DNA of 12,327 nt from NCBI RefSeq assembly GCF_000186865.1, contig NW_008705634.1:31853-44179 (forward strand), written 5' to 3'. The stretch comes from Aureococcus anophagefferens. Its lineage: Eukaryota > Sar > Pelagophyceae > Pelagomonadales > Pelagomonadaceae. The position numbers were made by a program, and so were the translations under genes. Below are positions 1 to 7,505 of the stretch, piece after piece (within the stretch, counting starts at the first letter, position 1; every line of letters starts with the position of its first letter). The notes beneath the pieces were generated by a model. It had not been told where the DNA came from and did no database searches. It worked only from the letters and a program-made list of their open reading frames with translations.

Positions 1-199
1 GATTTAGCCGTGCCGGCGTCAACGGCCTCGGCACGCCGCTCGAGCAGTGTAGCCGCCTCGTGAACCTCGAGGAACTCTATCTCGAGATCTGGCGCCACCA
101 GCCCCAGGTCATGACCTCGTCGACGGCCGGTCAAAGCCAGTCTCATTCAAACCCCAGTAAATATGAGGGAAGTCACACAAGTACTAGTAAGGCGAGGCG

Positions 200-219
200 A
201 TATCCCGCCGGCGGGATAT
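200..219. repeat. 20-bp perfect palindrome (left-arm copy)
   Basis: The sequence ATATCCCGCCGGCGGGATAT is its own reverse complement, centred at 209/210. It is the mirror copy of 8801-8820, 15 bases past the stop of the glycosyltransferase fragment. The same core recurs at 2592-2613 and, cut short, at 12316-12327. Confidence 0.95.
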
Positions 220-234
220 GGTGCCGGCCCGGCG

Positions 235-1040
235 TTAGCAGTCCAAAGCCCGGCGAGCCTCATCGATGAGGCCGATGTGGCCCGCGGCGACGGAGGCGCG
301 CCCACAGATCTCCGCTTTACACATCTGCTTGAGGAGCCCCTGGACATTCCAGACGCAGGGGTCGACCTGGACGGGCTTCCAGCGTGGGTCGGCGTCGGCG
401 TTCTGGTAGAAGAACCAGTAGATGAAGCCCTGCATGCGCGCGTCGAACTTGTAGTGGAACGGGCCCCAGCCCGCACCGTTCCAGCCCGTCTCCCTGCTGA
501 CCTACGAGCGCCAGGCCGTCTCGCCGCGCGCAGGGCGGGAGGGAGGAGACGAGAAAAAAGCGCTCGTTCGAGACGACGCGGGGGGACGCGCGTTTGACGT
601 CGAGATCGCCGACAGGAGCGCGTCCTGGAGCTCGGCGCTGGGCGGGAAGGCTACAAAGGCGCCGTTTGCCGCTGAGTGCGCGCCCCGCGTCGTGATCACG
701 TGCCCCTGGGCCGCGCAGTCAAAGATGGGCCAAAGGTCACGGACGTCGTTGACGTCAAAGTCGTTGTCGACGACGATGAGGGCGTCGTAGTCGGCGAAAC
801 CGTAGGCGGCGAGTTTCATGAACTCGCGGGCACCGCAGCAACCGCCGCTCTCCAGGGGAACGTCGGGGCTGAGATTTGGCGGCGTGATCCACTCCGAGAT
901 GTGCACGTCGACGCCGCCGGCCGCGAGGCGCTTCACGACCGAGCCATTGATCCGCTTCAACTGCAGGTCGCGTCGCGGCACGACGAAGATGACGTCGACG
1001 CCCGCGCGTCTCCCGAGCGCGGCGAGCTTGAGGCGGTGGT
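235..1040 (-). pseudogene. 5'-truncated glycosyltransferase fragment (copy of 7980-8785)
   Basis: Read on the minus strand this is the same coding sequence as residues ~90 to the end of the glycosyltransferase at 7715-8785, including the donor-site motif VDNDFDVND and the C-terminal QGFIYWFFYQN block. The first ~89 codons, including the signal peptide, are missing because the repeat arm ends at 1040 and joins unrelated AT-richer DNA. The intron equivalent lies at 497-598. The stop codon is at 235-237. With no start region it is very unlikely to make a working secreted enzyme. If the arm is an assembly artefact, the fragment does not exist as a separate locus. Confidence 0.85.
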
Positions 1041-1558
1041 GTTCGTAAACGCCAAAAACTCAGACAGAAGAAAAAAATCATAGATGAATAGAAACGGCAG
1101 TACGGGGCATCCCGGAGATGCCGCTGAGCGGCTGTTCATCGACGACAATATCGAAAAACTTCGACTTCTTCAGCGTGGTAACAATATTATGGGGAATTAC
1201 TATGTTGGAACCAGTCTGGTGAACAGATTCAAGAATGCTGACATTATGTCAGTCACAGCACCCTGTCAAGGAGACAAGGACGGAGTGTGCTACGAGAAGA
1301 AAATTGAATTTCAGTTAACAAACCCAGGTGGTAACTTTGAAAGAGCGGACATTTCCTCGGTGACTGCCTTGAAGTAGGCGGCTCTCATGTTCGCATTTTC
1401 CTTCAATAATAAGTTATTGAGATCTCCGATCTTTTCCCTGTGAATGAACGGTTTGAGCGGCCCAAGATTGAGCGGACCGTATAAGATTAATCTTCCATCC
1501 AATCGTGAACGGTTGTCCCAAATTGTATCGGCGCCCCAAATTTCTAGTACTGCCGTAA
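1041..1558. other. AT-richer island between repeat arm and sulfotransferase
   Basis: Base composition changes at the repeat junction: this stretch has many A/T runs (for example around 1070-1080 and 1180-1200), unlike the GC-rich arms. The only reading worth noting is the short ORF at 1084-1377 and scattered in-phase five-residue patterns after it. The 3' part (about 1450-1558) should hold the 5' region of the sulfotransferase that starts at 1559; no clear TATA box or other promoter element could be assigned. Confidence 0.5.
1084..1377 (+). CDS. Hypothetical small ORF, weak pentapeptide-repeat character
   Basis: This 97-residue open frame is not recognised as a known family. Two stretches, FKNADIMSV (near residue 50) and NFERADISSV (near residue 86), resemble the A(D/N)Lxx pattern of pentapeptide repeats. 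After the stop, another frame at 1444 onward reads GLSGPRLSGP, which has the same five-residue rhythm, so a longer pentapeptide-type gene may have decayed here. The complementary strand (1311-1733) is also open and has a similar motif (ANMRAAYFKAV); a 15-bp periodicity produces such patterns on both strands, so the coding strand is uncertain. The ORF starts only 44 bases after the inverted-repeat junction and may be a 5'-truncated remnant. Confidence 0.25.
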   Translation: MNRNGSTGHPGDAAERLFIDDNIEKLRLLQRGNNIMGNYYVGTSLVNRFKNADIMSVTAPCQGDKDGVCYEKKIEFQLTNPGGNFERADISSVTALK

Positions 1559-2374
1559 ATGCAATTCTCGAGCGTGGGGCCGGGCGAGGGATTTCTACCA
1601 GCGTGCTTGTTGCCTCTATCACTTCTGGTCCTGCTGCTTGCCTCGAGCGCGCGTGCTCTAGCATCAGAGCCGCCGCGTAACGAATGTCAGCTGGTGGTGA
1701 TATTGGCGGGCATGCCACGGGCTGGCAGCACATGGGAACAAAAGCTCGTGAAAGCTGCGTTGGTAAAATTGCACCTGGAGGTCGCGCACGTGTCTTATTG
1801 GGACTACCCGAAGCACGTTAGCATGAATTCCAGAGACGCCGAGCTGTGGTACAACAGCGAAGCGAATTCTCTGAGTCGGTTGACGCGAAACTCAACCGTG
1901 CTGTTCAAGACGCATGAATTCACCGAAGAGCCCATGAAGCTTTGCCAGCGCGCTATCGCTTTCACCAGTCACCGATGTCTCGACGACGAATTGCGATCAG
2001 CGGCTGGGGCCGGGTGGATGCCCGCGCGAGCGGCCAATTTCGCGAATGCCGTTAGAACGTGGGCGACAGCGTACCGACGATGGAAACTCTGGGGCGCAAT
2101 CGACATAAACTACGATGAGGCGCTGAAGAATCCCTCGGCTGCGTTCCGTATCATCATCGACCACGTCGCATTCGCGATGAACGTCAAGCCGTCGGAGATC
2201 GACAAGCTGGGGCCAATAAGGGCGCCCTCGATGGGCGAAGCCAACCCAGGAATTCCATCGTCTGCGTCGAAATCTACTGTTAGCGAGGAAGACTTTCAGC
2301 GGGAAGTCACAAAGGCGAAAGAGCAGCTGGCTTCCGAGCGTCTTTCCAGTCTCGGGCTCGGCTGGTGTGTGTGA
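1559..2374 (+). CDS. Membrane-anchored sulfotransferase, intact
   Basis: This 271-residue protein transfers a sulfuryl group from PAPS to an acceptor that cannot be read from the sequence. Residues ~12-36 form a hydrophobic run (LLPLSLLVLLLASS), fitting a signal peptide or type II anchor and a Golgi location. The PAPS 5'-phosphosulfate loop is at ~51-58 (GMPRAGST), preceded by a beta strand (QLVVILA). A KTH motif is at ~118-120. The 3'-phosphate site is TSHRCLDDELRS with Arg139 and Ser147 spaced R-x7-S as in cytosolic and Golgi sulfotransferases. A late YDEAL-x2-P segment (~185-192) matches the usual YEDL-x-P region. The length suits a single-domain sulfotransferase. The start gives the anchor directly; the next Met (residue 52) would lose it. 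It is the only unfused sulfotransferase in the window. Sulfotransferase identity is firm; substrate is unknown. Confidence 0.88.
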   Translation: MQFSSVGPGEGFLPACLLPLSLLVLLLASSARALASEPPRNECQLVVILAGMPRAGSTWEQKLVKAALVKLHLEVAHVSYWDYPKHVSMNSRDAELWYNSEANSLSRLTRNSTVLFKTHEFTEEPMKLCQRAIAFTSHRCLDDELRSAAGAGWMPARAANFANAVRTWATAYRRWKLWGAIDINYDEALKNPSAAFRIIIDHVAFAMNVKPSEIDKLGPIRAPSMGEANPGIPSSASKSTVSEEDFQREVTKAKEQLASERLSSLGLGWCV

Positions 2375-2815
2375 TTTAAGCTTAATTTTGAGTCATGTTA
2401 CTGGTCGGGCATTGCCCAGTGAACTACGAACGTTGAAGCCCACGATAAGGGAGAGTGCAGTGTCATCTCCATAGTGTGACGTCGCGAGAATAGGGAGCAG
2501 GGCAGAATTTCTCTTCACTCAACCTCCGAGTCCGAGTCAAGCTTACTGATCATCCTCCCTTCATTCCTCTCAGTGGGATGTCAGTCTCTATCATATCCCG
2601 CCGGCGGGATATGCTAAACGCCGCTTCAACTTGAGCAGATTTACGCGCTCGCAAGCTTGTCATTCTTAGTCCCCTTATGCAGCCTGAGTCAACAGCAGCG
2701 TCGCACCGACTGTGTGGTTCGCGAACTGTATAACGCGCGCTGGCAGAATACCACAGGCCTTGTAAGGGGATTTAGCTAGGCCAGCCCTTAAGAAAACGGG
2801 CACTTGAAGTTTAAA
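2375..2815. other. Non-coding spacer after the sulfotransferase
   Basis: No convincing open frame is present on either strand. It should hold the 3' untranslated region of the sulfotransferase and contains the palindrome at 2592-2613. No canonical AATAAA signal was identified. Confidence 0.6.
2592..2613. repeat. 22-bp perfect palindrome
   Basis: This is the ATATCCCGCCGGCGGGATAT core with one extra pairing base on each side (C...G), centred at 2602/2603, about 220 bases past the sulfotransferase stop. The flanks differ from those of the 200-219 and 8801-8820 copies, so it is an independent occurrence. Confidence 0.95.
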
Positions 2816-3301
2816 CTACGCTTTCTTGCGCTCTCTCTCTCTCTCAGAGAGCCTAGCGCCGCGGGTCCACGCCCAACTTCTCCGCCGCCTTGAGGAACGG
2901 CTTCCCGTGTTCGACGTCGCGGACAAGGCGCGCCATCGTCTTCTCGAAGGACGAGCGCGGCGTCGACGAGCGCGCGCGCCGAGAATATCCTGGAGCCGCG
3001 CCGCATACTCGTCCACGTCTCGGACGCTGAGCGCCTCGAGGATCGCCACGGACCGCGCGTTGGGCCGCGCGCCGATGATCGACGCTCCAGGTGAGGTCGT
3101 CGACGCCTAGCGCCTCGAGCGGGCCGCGCGGGAGCTCGTCGTCCAGGAGCGTGCCCTCGATCGAAGATTACCGCAGCGATTCCAACCTTGTCCGGTCTCG
3201 GCGCCGGCGCGGCTGCCTCTTGTCGTCGTCCCAAACTTGGACGCGCGTCCGTCGTCGTGCTGCGTCGCCGTAATGGAGCTCACTTCAGACGGCTGCGACA
3301 T
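2816..3301 (-). pseudogene. Decayed gene of unknown family, several frameshifts
   Basis: Read on the minus strand from an ATG at 3299-3301 (MSQPSEVSSITATQ), protein-like segments appear in order but in changing frames: RRQEAAAPAPRPDKVG, then LLDDELPRGPLEALGVDDL, then ASIIGARPNARSVAILEAL followed by VRDVDEYAARLQDILGAR, then FEKTMARLVRDVEHGKPFL running into KAAEKLGVDPRR and a stop near 2860. At least three frame changes are needed, so it cannot make one protein as written. The first part matches the start of the plus-strand relic at 11484 onward, but the 3' parts differ. The family is not recognised. Small unseen introns could explain some shifts but not obviously all. Confidence 0.5.
2831..2845. 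repeat. CT dinucleotide microsatellite
   Basis: A (CT)n tract of about seven units, followed directly by a short CAGAGAG inversion so that the region can fold on itself. It lies at or just past the 3' end of the decayed minus-strand gene. Confidence 0.8.
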
Positions 3302-3355
3302 CGCAACTGCTGCCGCCCGGAAGTAAACAAATAAATAAATCAAACTAAATACACC
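3029..3355 (-). repeat. Diverged inverted repeat, left copy (5' region of a gene family)
   Basis: The reverse complement of this block aligns with 11425-11669. The exact 20-mer ACAAGAGGCAGCCGCGCCGG is at 11531-11550 (+) and 3204-3223 (-). A 48-base stretch (3041-3088 against 11610-11657) has three mismatches by direct comparison. The AT-rich leader (TTTATTTATTT and flanks) upstream of the ATG is also shared. The match fades after GAGGCGCTC, where the two genes go on differently. Unlike the 1-1040 repeat, this one is old and diverged. Confidence 0.8.
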
Positions 3356-4098
3356 CAGAATCTGCGTTCAATAGACTCATAGTTTCCGTCCACGTGGCCT
3401 TTCGTATTAACATATCCCGCTTCGAGCACGCTGAGCAGAAGGTAAAAAGAAAATAGCTATACGGATTTTGTGTGCTGCGCAATGCTCGCAGGGGCAGCTG
3501 CGAGAGTTACGTGGACTGACCTACTGGCGTTAGCGCCAGGGAGGGAGGATCTCAGTACTTTGGGATAGGAAAGGAAAAAGGAAGAGAGCCTCCTCAGTGG
3601 GGAAAGGCCAGTAGACTGAGCCTATCGTCCCTGGGGTAGAAGGAGGAGAGTAGACCTTGAGGGTAAGTTGAACATGTCGTCGATTTTGGCCTTGACGTCC
3701 ATGGTTATGCACCTGAACTTTATTGATTAGGTCTGCTTGCATTAGTATGAATTAAGGAAGGGAAGGGAAACTAGCAGGATGCGCAGTAGGAGCGCACAAT
3801 ATGTTTCCGGTAACGAGTCAGTGAGTTTAGACCACCTATCATCATCCAGCTAAATAAAACTGCTGGCTGTGGTGGTCCTCTCCCAGCTCGCCGCTTCCCC
3901 GGGGTCCGGGGTGGCGCGGCTTATTTTTTGGCCCGCCCATCACCCTCCTTCGGCACAAATGAAGCACCCGCCCTGCCCTACCCTCCTCCGTGCCTGCTGA
4001 GGTGGCTGCGCCATCCAAGCGCGGTCCGTCGGCCTTCATTCTGGAACCCCCTTGAAGGGAGAGTTTACTCTGCTTCCTTTAGCTAAAGGCAAGTGGAC
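3356..4098. other. Gene-poor spacer
   Basis: No convincing gene is seen. Short open frames at 3530-3742 (-) and 3842-4039 (-) have no recognisable motif. A minus-strand reading that begins MDVKAKIDDMFNLPS near 3700 is protein-like for only about 25 residues before a stop. A palindrome half-site lies at 3411-3420. Purine-rich runs (GGAAGGGAAGGGAAA, about 3757-3771) and a C-rich stretch near 3890-3910 are the only other compositional features. Confidence 0.5.
3411..3420. repeat. Half-site of the dispersed palindrome
   Basis: CATATCCCGC matches the left half of the 22-bp palindrome exactly for ten bases, then diverges (TTCGAGC in place of CGGCGGG). It may be a decayed copy; a ten-base match can also occur by chance. 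Confidence 0.4.
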
Positions 4099-4381
4099 TC
4101 AAGTGGACGAAAACTCATCGACAAACTTGGGGTCGTTGATTTGTAGAGCCAGGGCCGGTGATATCAAAGAAGTCTCGGGTGCGCTTCGGGTCGGCGCTGT
4201 TGCCCCAGCCGTCTGGGATGTCGACGACGGTTTTCCGCAGCGGTCGGCGCGTTCGGGATAGACGTCGTGAATGCAATTCCTCGAGCGGCTGACCCTGACG
4301 ATCGAAGAACAGCGTCAGGTGTGAGATTGGCCGCGAAACATCTTTACTCGCGCGCAGTACGAAAGGTCTTCGAATTCCAAT
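4099..4381 (-). pseudogene. Minus-strand gene relic, family not recognised
   Basis: On the minus strand a frame with no good start, open from about 4381, reads SHLTLFFDRQGQPLEELHSR and, further on, KTVVDIPDGWGNSADPK and RTRDFFDITGP. A one-base shift then gives ALQINDPKFVDEFSST and a stop at 4099-4101. The even composition and lack of Arg/Pro/Ala runs make it look more like real coding than the GC shadows nearby. It lies head to head with the sulfotransferase fusion starting at 4396 and ends without an obvious 5' exon, so it is a fragment or the last exon of a gene whose other parts were not found. Confidence 0.3.
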
Positions 4382-4395
4382 TTAGGCGATAAGAC

Positions 4396-6712
4396 ATGTT
4401 GCTGCTGCTCTTGCGACTCACCTTGGCGGGATCGCGCGTCCTCGTGCGAAAAACGCATTTCAGCGCGACGCATCGTGTCTTGTTCGTGGCCGGGCTCGAG
4501 GGAAGCGGACATCACGCGTGGCCGTCCGTTTTGAAGAGGAGCTGTCCCGCGGGACTTTGCGGCTTCGACGTGACCGCGTCTCTCGCGCTCTTCAGCGGGG
4601 TCCGGGGTCCCTCCGGCTGGACGCCGATCGGAGGCGCGTTCGCGCGCGACCCGGACCGGAGGCGCGGCAATGTGGGAGCGGTCGTCGCGGCGATGCGAAC
4701 GGCCGCGCGGACGGAAGCGCCGAGGTTGCTCGCGCTCAACGCGCTCGGCGGCGGCGCGGGACATTGCGAAAACGGGACCTGTAGCGGCATGATGAGCTAT
4801 CCTAACTTTCAGGGCCCGGGCCGTCCCCTACAATACCCTGATCTCTACTGGCTGGCGCGATGGGCGGAAGAGGCGGGCGCGGACCTGCGGATCGTAGTGA
4901 CGACCCGAAACGCGCAGGACACGCTCGCGTCCACGACCGTTCACCGCAGGTTCGGGTTCTTGGGAGGAGCAGGCAGCGGTGCTGACGAACGCGGTGTCGG
5001 CCCTGCGGCAGCAGCTCGACGTCATCGACCCGCGCTTCTTCGCGTGCGCAGCCTTGGAGAGCCTGGAGTTCTCCGCGTCGCTCGCGTCCCTCGTTCATCC
5101 GAGTCTCGCGATCGGAGCGACCTTTGCAGTGCGAGCGCCGCCACCCCGACAACGACTCGATGAGAATGCAACGACGCAGCGGCTCGCTGTGGCCACGGCT
5201 GCGCTCGTCGACGCGTGCCGCGCCTCGCCGCTCGTCGCGAGCGACGCTCCTCGCGTCTCGGAGCAAATCGCGCGGCTGAACACCTTCATTCCGCGACGGG
5301 TGGCGACGTGTTTTGTGATCCAGCAGACCTTTGACTGGGATCGTCTCGGTTCGCAGCTCATCAAGGCGCTCAACGCCGCGTCGGCCGCGTCCCGACTCGG
5401 GTGCGCGTTTTTCCCGCGCGGATTCGTCGAGGGTCACATGTCCGCCGCCGACGTCGCGGAGGCCGAAACACATTTCTTCTGGAACCGACGCGAAAAGGGT
5501 TGCGTTAACGTCGCATCTGTCGCGGAGCGACGCATGCGAAACGCGTCGTCGCTTGGCTGCGTCGATTTGAGGGCGTGCCAGCGGCGCCTCGAGTGCGCCA
5601 CCGACGCGCCGCATCTCGCGGGTGTTCGCCTCGACATGCACGAGCTCCCGAATCGCGGCGCGAGCCCATATTGGGACTCGTGGGTGCTCGTGGACGCGCG
5701 CGGCGTGACGATCGACCTCCCCCCGACGTGCGACGTGAGCGCGCGGCCCGCGTGCATGAGAGAAGACGCGCGCCCGCTACCATTCTGGTCGAAATCAAGC
5801 GAAGCCTCGCGCTTTGCCCTCGATCGCGTCGCCTCGCTGCGTCTACAGACGAGTCGGCTTCCGTCGGCGGCGGCGCTCGGCGACCCCGCGACGGTCGTCG
5901 TCGCTGTCCACGTCAGACGCGGAGACCTGTGCACGTCGCTCGGCAAAAGTGTGTACGGGCGCTACGTGCCCGATGCGTACTATCACGTCCTTCTTGACGC
6001 TATTGCGTCGGCTCTCGCGCGCACGTCCTCCGAGAGCGTCCGCTTCGAGATCTTCACGGACGGCCACGACGACCACGCGGCCACCGAGGCCGCGTGGGGG
6101 CGAGCAAATCCGTCCCTCGAGATTGTATGGCACGTAGGTGGATCGCCCATCGAAGCGATCGACGCTATGATGGACGCGGACGTGCTGCTCGTCTCTTCGA
6201 GCAGCTTGGTCCAGGCCGCGGCCTCGTACAGCCTCGGCGTGCTCGTCGACGTGGGCATGCAGAGTGGAATCGCTGTGACGACCCAGCTCGGACGTCGCTC
6301 CGTGCCTGTCCACCGGGAATTCCCCTCCGCAGAAGGCCCGCGCGTGATTCAGGGCGCCCCGGCGCCCCCGCGCTGCACCTGCCGCGCCGCGAATCAGAGC
6401 TCCTTCCTCGTCGAAGCGCTCTGCGCGGATGAGCTGCGGCGACTCGGGGGACACGCGTTTTGCGCTGAAGCTCGCAAAATCGTCGCGCGCGGAGCGCCTT
6501 CTTACGCCGAACCGGGGCGGGACATCTTCTGCTGGCCGGAAAGAGACGTTCACGACGGTACGTGGGCCGACGAAGTCGCGAAGCGAGTCGAGGAGGTGCT
6601 CGCGCTCAAGAGCTCGCTGCAACGCGACGGCCGCTGGAAGTCTATTTGGACGACGATGGTCGAATCGGGCTATTTTCCGCGATCGAAAAACTTGATCTCG
6701 GGGGTTTTATGA
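4396..6712 (+). CDS. Sulfotransferase / fucosyltransferase-like fusion with one frameshift
   Basis: Two adjoining frames appear to encode one ~771-residue protein. The first (4396 to ~4956) has a hydrophobic N-terminus (MLLLLLRLTLAG), a PAPS loop at ~31-41 (VAGLEGSGHHAW) and a 3'-phosphate site TTRNAQDTLAST with Arg171 and Ser179 in R-x7-S spacing. At ~4957 the frame moves: after HRRFG the next frame continues SWEEQAAVLTNAVSALRQQL, a natural sulfotransferase continuation, and runs to 6712. The second half holds HVRRGD (~505-510 of the joined protein), PDAYYHVLLDAI, FEIFTDG and DADVLLVSSSSL, the order seen in the HxRRGD fucosyltransferase superfamily (GT11/GT23-like), so a GDP-sugar transferase is likely. 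The single shift may be a sequencing error or a recent mutation, since 1.7 kb downstream stays open. Exact GT family is uncertain. Confidence 0.75.
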
Positions 6713-6971
6713 CCTTTGCCAACAAACTGGTGATCTGAACGGCCCAGTAGGGTAGCCTGGCTGTTTCGTGACTGAAAATCGACGGCTCCGGACGCGACTC
6801 CTTCGCCTGGTCCTTGCCTGGCGCCCGGGCCTGTCGCCAAACGGCCTAAGAAAGCAGTCGGGCAGTTTTCAAAAAAGCGAAAACCAGCCGCCCTCGACGG
6901 GTCCCGACCGGTCGAAAGATAAATACAAAAACGCTCGAGTCGAGCGCGCCACCATGGCAAGAACGAGCCTG
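6713..6971. other. Spacer after the fusion gene
   Basis: No gene seen. It includes A-rich runs and a short hairpin CGCTCGA-g-TCGAGCG near 6932-6946. It lies between two convergent 3' ends (6712 on + and 6972 on -), so it probably contains both 3' untranslated regions. Confidence 0.5.
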
Positions 6972-7505
6972 TCACTGCCGTAAAATCTTGGGTGGGTTAG
7001 TGTTGAATTCAAGTGTGGGTAACACACTCAGCCCCACCACCCATCTGTAATCGACACACACCCTGTGTCCTTTCGAGGTAAGACCTGTACCATCCGGCCA
7101 GCCCCAGCAGCAATCGGTGTAGAGTTCGAAGTCTTTCATCTCGCACTTGATGCAGGACCACGACACGTGTTTTCTATCGAGTGAGTCGTCGGACTCGTAG
7201 TCAGCATTTTCCTCGTCGAGTTCGTGTTCGTCCCACTCTTCGTGTAGCATCGCCTTCAGACTGCCGAACGTCTTCAGGGATAGGCGCCCCTGGAGCGCGG
7301 ATGCAGCATCACACAAGGCGTGCGAGGTGAGCTGCTTGCGTCTGTCTTTGCTACTACTGCGTAGATATCTAGCCCGGCTGCTAGACCTTATTGGAAGACC
7401 AAAATGGACGGAAACCCTGGAGTGAGGGATGAGTGAGGGCCCTAATCCGTACGTATCATCCGGGATATGTTCGTCTATCTTGTCCCAACTTATGAGCATT
7501 AGCAT
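6972..7505 (-). CDS. Hypothetical Cys-rich protein
   Basis: This is a 177-residue open frame not recognised as any family. It has a central acidic stretch (HEEWDEHELDEENADYESDD) followed by a compact Cys/Trp-rich block, WSCIKCEMKDFELYTDCCWG, then a further Cys in HRVCVDY. The C-x2-C plus later CC and C could bind a metal, but spacing matches no zinc-finger family I can name. Composition is less GC-extreme than the neighbours, and the even amino-acid use argues against a shadow. No signal peptide is evident. It is divergent from the glycosyltransferase at 7715, with about 210 bases between starts. It could be an exon or the remnant of a larger gene. Confidence 0.4.
   Translation of the reverse strand: MLMLISWDKIDEHIPDDTYGLGPSLIPHSRVSVHFGLPIRSSSRARYLRSSSKDRRKQLTSHALCDAASALQGRLSLKTFGSLKAMLHEEWDEHELDEENADYESDDSLDRKHVSWSCIKCEMKDFELYTDCCWGWPDGTGLTSKGHRVCVDYRWVVGLSVLPTLEFNTNPPKILRQ

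Larger units (their letters stand above)
1..1040. repeat. Left arm of large perfect inverted repeat (truncated at window edge)
   Basis: This block is the reverse complement of 7980-9019: base i pairs with base 9020-i from 1 to 1040 with no indel, and the reading frames of the two arms give identical peptides. The match stops at 1040/7980, since 1041 (g) no longer complements 7979. The left limit is unknown because the arm runs into the first base of the window. It contains the 3' two thirds of the glycosyltransferase found intact at 7715-8785, that gene's intron, the downstream palindrome, and the last two codons plus stop of the 9013-10662 gene. No divergence was seen, so it is either a very recent duplication or an assembly or amplification chimera. 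Confidence 0.95.

Noticed and set aside
163..597. 144-residue plus-strand ORF, repeated at 8423-8857 (-)
   Set aside because: It is the complement of the glycosyltransferase C-terminal exon and intron; the sense strand carries the recognisable protein.
4315..4764. 149-residue minus-strand ORF
   Set aside because: Mostly Arg/Glu/Ala low complexity antisense to the sulfotransferase PAPS-loop region.
4802..5641. 279-residue minus-strand ORF
   Set aside because: Arg/Ala/Glu-rich shadow opposite the sulfotransferase/fucosyltransferase-like fusion; the plus strand has the conserved motifs.
5843..6622. 259-residue minus-strand ORF
   Set aside because: Shadow of the HVRRGD domain with strong Arg/Val bias typical of antisense GC-rich frames.
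6954..6983. Nine-codon ORF with a perfect GCCACCATGG start context
   Set aside because: Too short to support as a gene, lies between two convergent 3' ends, and one Kozak match is expected by chance.
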